Below, one piece after another: positions 63,579-64,000 of a DNA stretch of 64,000 nucleotides (position 1 is its first letter; every line of letters begins with the position of its first letter). The DNA is from Paremcibacter congregatus (lineage in GTDB: Bacteria; Pseudomonadota; Alphaproteobacteria; Sphingomonadales; Emcibacteraceae). Below the pieces are notes generated by a model. It did not search any database and was not told where the DNA came from. It saw only the letters and a program-made list of their open reading frames with translations. Location: positions 3,983,501 to 4,047,500 of the forward strand of contig NZ_CP041025.1 in assembly GCF_006385135.1 (NCBI RefSeq), written 5' to 3'. Both the position numbers and the translations under genes were made by a program.

Positions 63579-63958
63579 TCATCGCCATGTACAGAGATCA
63601 GATCACTTTTGTACTAATCTGATCTTGGAACAATCATCCGGCCTTCCAGGGTATGGGGGCCGAACAAAAAATACATGACGCTCATTAAAATCAAAAAGCT
63701 AGTATTTCTCTGTCAATGTCTGCGCTCAAATACTGCTCGGGGAGAGCAGAAAAACGCAAACCAGAAAATATCTACCTATTAAAATTAACAGTATAACCAG
63801 AGAGAGAATTGAGTAAACTCTCTGATTAAAAAACCCATTCACAATGTCAAAGAACGTTATAAATAAACAACAAAGATTTGTTGTTTATTTATATAAGTCC
63901 ACCGGAGGCTTGGCGCCCCCTTTGGAATTAAATGTCTCATGTAAGTTCAGGTAAATTT
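63579..63958. other. internal transcribed spacer between tRNA-Ala and 23S
   Basis: 380 bp, AT-rich, no gene seen. Contains probable leader/processing sequences for 23S, for example the pairing around AGATCAGAT near 63596-63607. Confidence 0.6.
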
Positions 63959-64000
63959 TGGTGGAGGCAGAGGGGATCGAACCCACGACCTCATGCTTGC
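63959..64000 (-). tRNA. tRNA-Ala (TGC), partial
   Basis: The minus strand reads GCAAGCATGAGGTCGTGGGT and TCGATCCCCTCTGCCTCCAC ending CA: the anticodon-stem end, T-arm and CCA of tRNA-Ala. The 5' half is beyond the window. It fits the 16S-Ile-Ala-23S order. Confidence 0.88.

Overview
The window looks like chromosome from an alphaproteobacterium. Three signs point there: the rRNA operon order 16S side–tRNA-Ala–23S–5S–tRNA-fMet, an imuA-imuB-dnaE2 cassette behind a GTTC-N7-GTTC LexA box, and Ti/RP4-style traA-traD-traG mobilisation genes. TonB-dependent receptors, S9-type proteins and ECF/FecR pairs fit a marine or soil bacterium that scavenges peptides. No marker in the window fixes the genus.

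Region 1 (1-8.3 kb) and region 2 (22.9-31.0 kb) are two diverged copies of one module: STN-type TonB-dependent receptor, large S9-fold periplasmic protein, FecI-like ECF sigma factor, FecR-like membrane regulator, and a ~240-aa secreted helical-repeat protein. Copy A also carries the start of a serine hydrolase at the left edge. Both S9 proteins appear to have lost the whole catalytic triad, and the copy A hydrolase has lost its SxxK serine and lysine. This looks like peptide sensing or binding and uptake, not proteolysis. Both small secreted proteins have an AT-rich palindrome just upstream.

Region 3 (8.4-22.7 kb): debris of a serine recombinase and IS elements lies at each end. Between them is a long minus-strand gene series: a molybdenum hydroxylase pair (2Fe-2S plus molybdopterin subunit) with a small membrane protein, a DUF819 membrane protein, a serine hydrolase, an M28 peptidase, an enolase-superfamily racemase (DgcA-like), a DsbA/GST-kappa-like isomerase, a branched-chain-type aminotransferase and a DUF1611 protein (DgcN-like). 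DgcN plus DgcA suggests N-acetylation and racemisation of D-glutamate or related D-amino acids, with peptidases feeding the path. The serine hydrolase probably starts at an AUC codon.

Region 4 (31.1-60.2 kb) is a mosaic accessory island ending in a tyrosine integrase beside the rRNA operon. It holds an SDR, an ECF sigma factor with a small partner, several AT-rich orphan genes, IS30 and MITE-like pieces, mobilisation genes with a probable oriT, an array of orphan RHS C-terminal toxin/immunity cassettes, an SOS mutagenesis cassette, an ArdA-like antirestriction protein, an AAC(3)-I-type acetyltransferase and a large HEPN-domain protein. I found no VirB/Trb mating-pore genes, so the element is probably mobilisable or decayed. 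The RHS array contains a ~1.09-kb direct repeat (offset exactly 2,394 bp) whose copies end in different toxin domains, a direct view of cassette exchange.

Region 5 (60.2-64 kb) is the end of an rRNA operon on the minus strand: terminator, tRNA-fMet, 5S, 23S and part of tRNA-Ala. All assignments come from reading the sequence; no database search was run.
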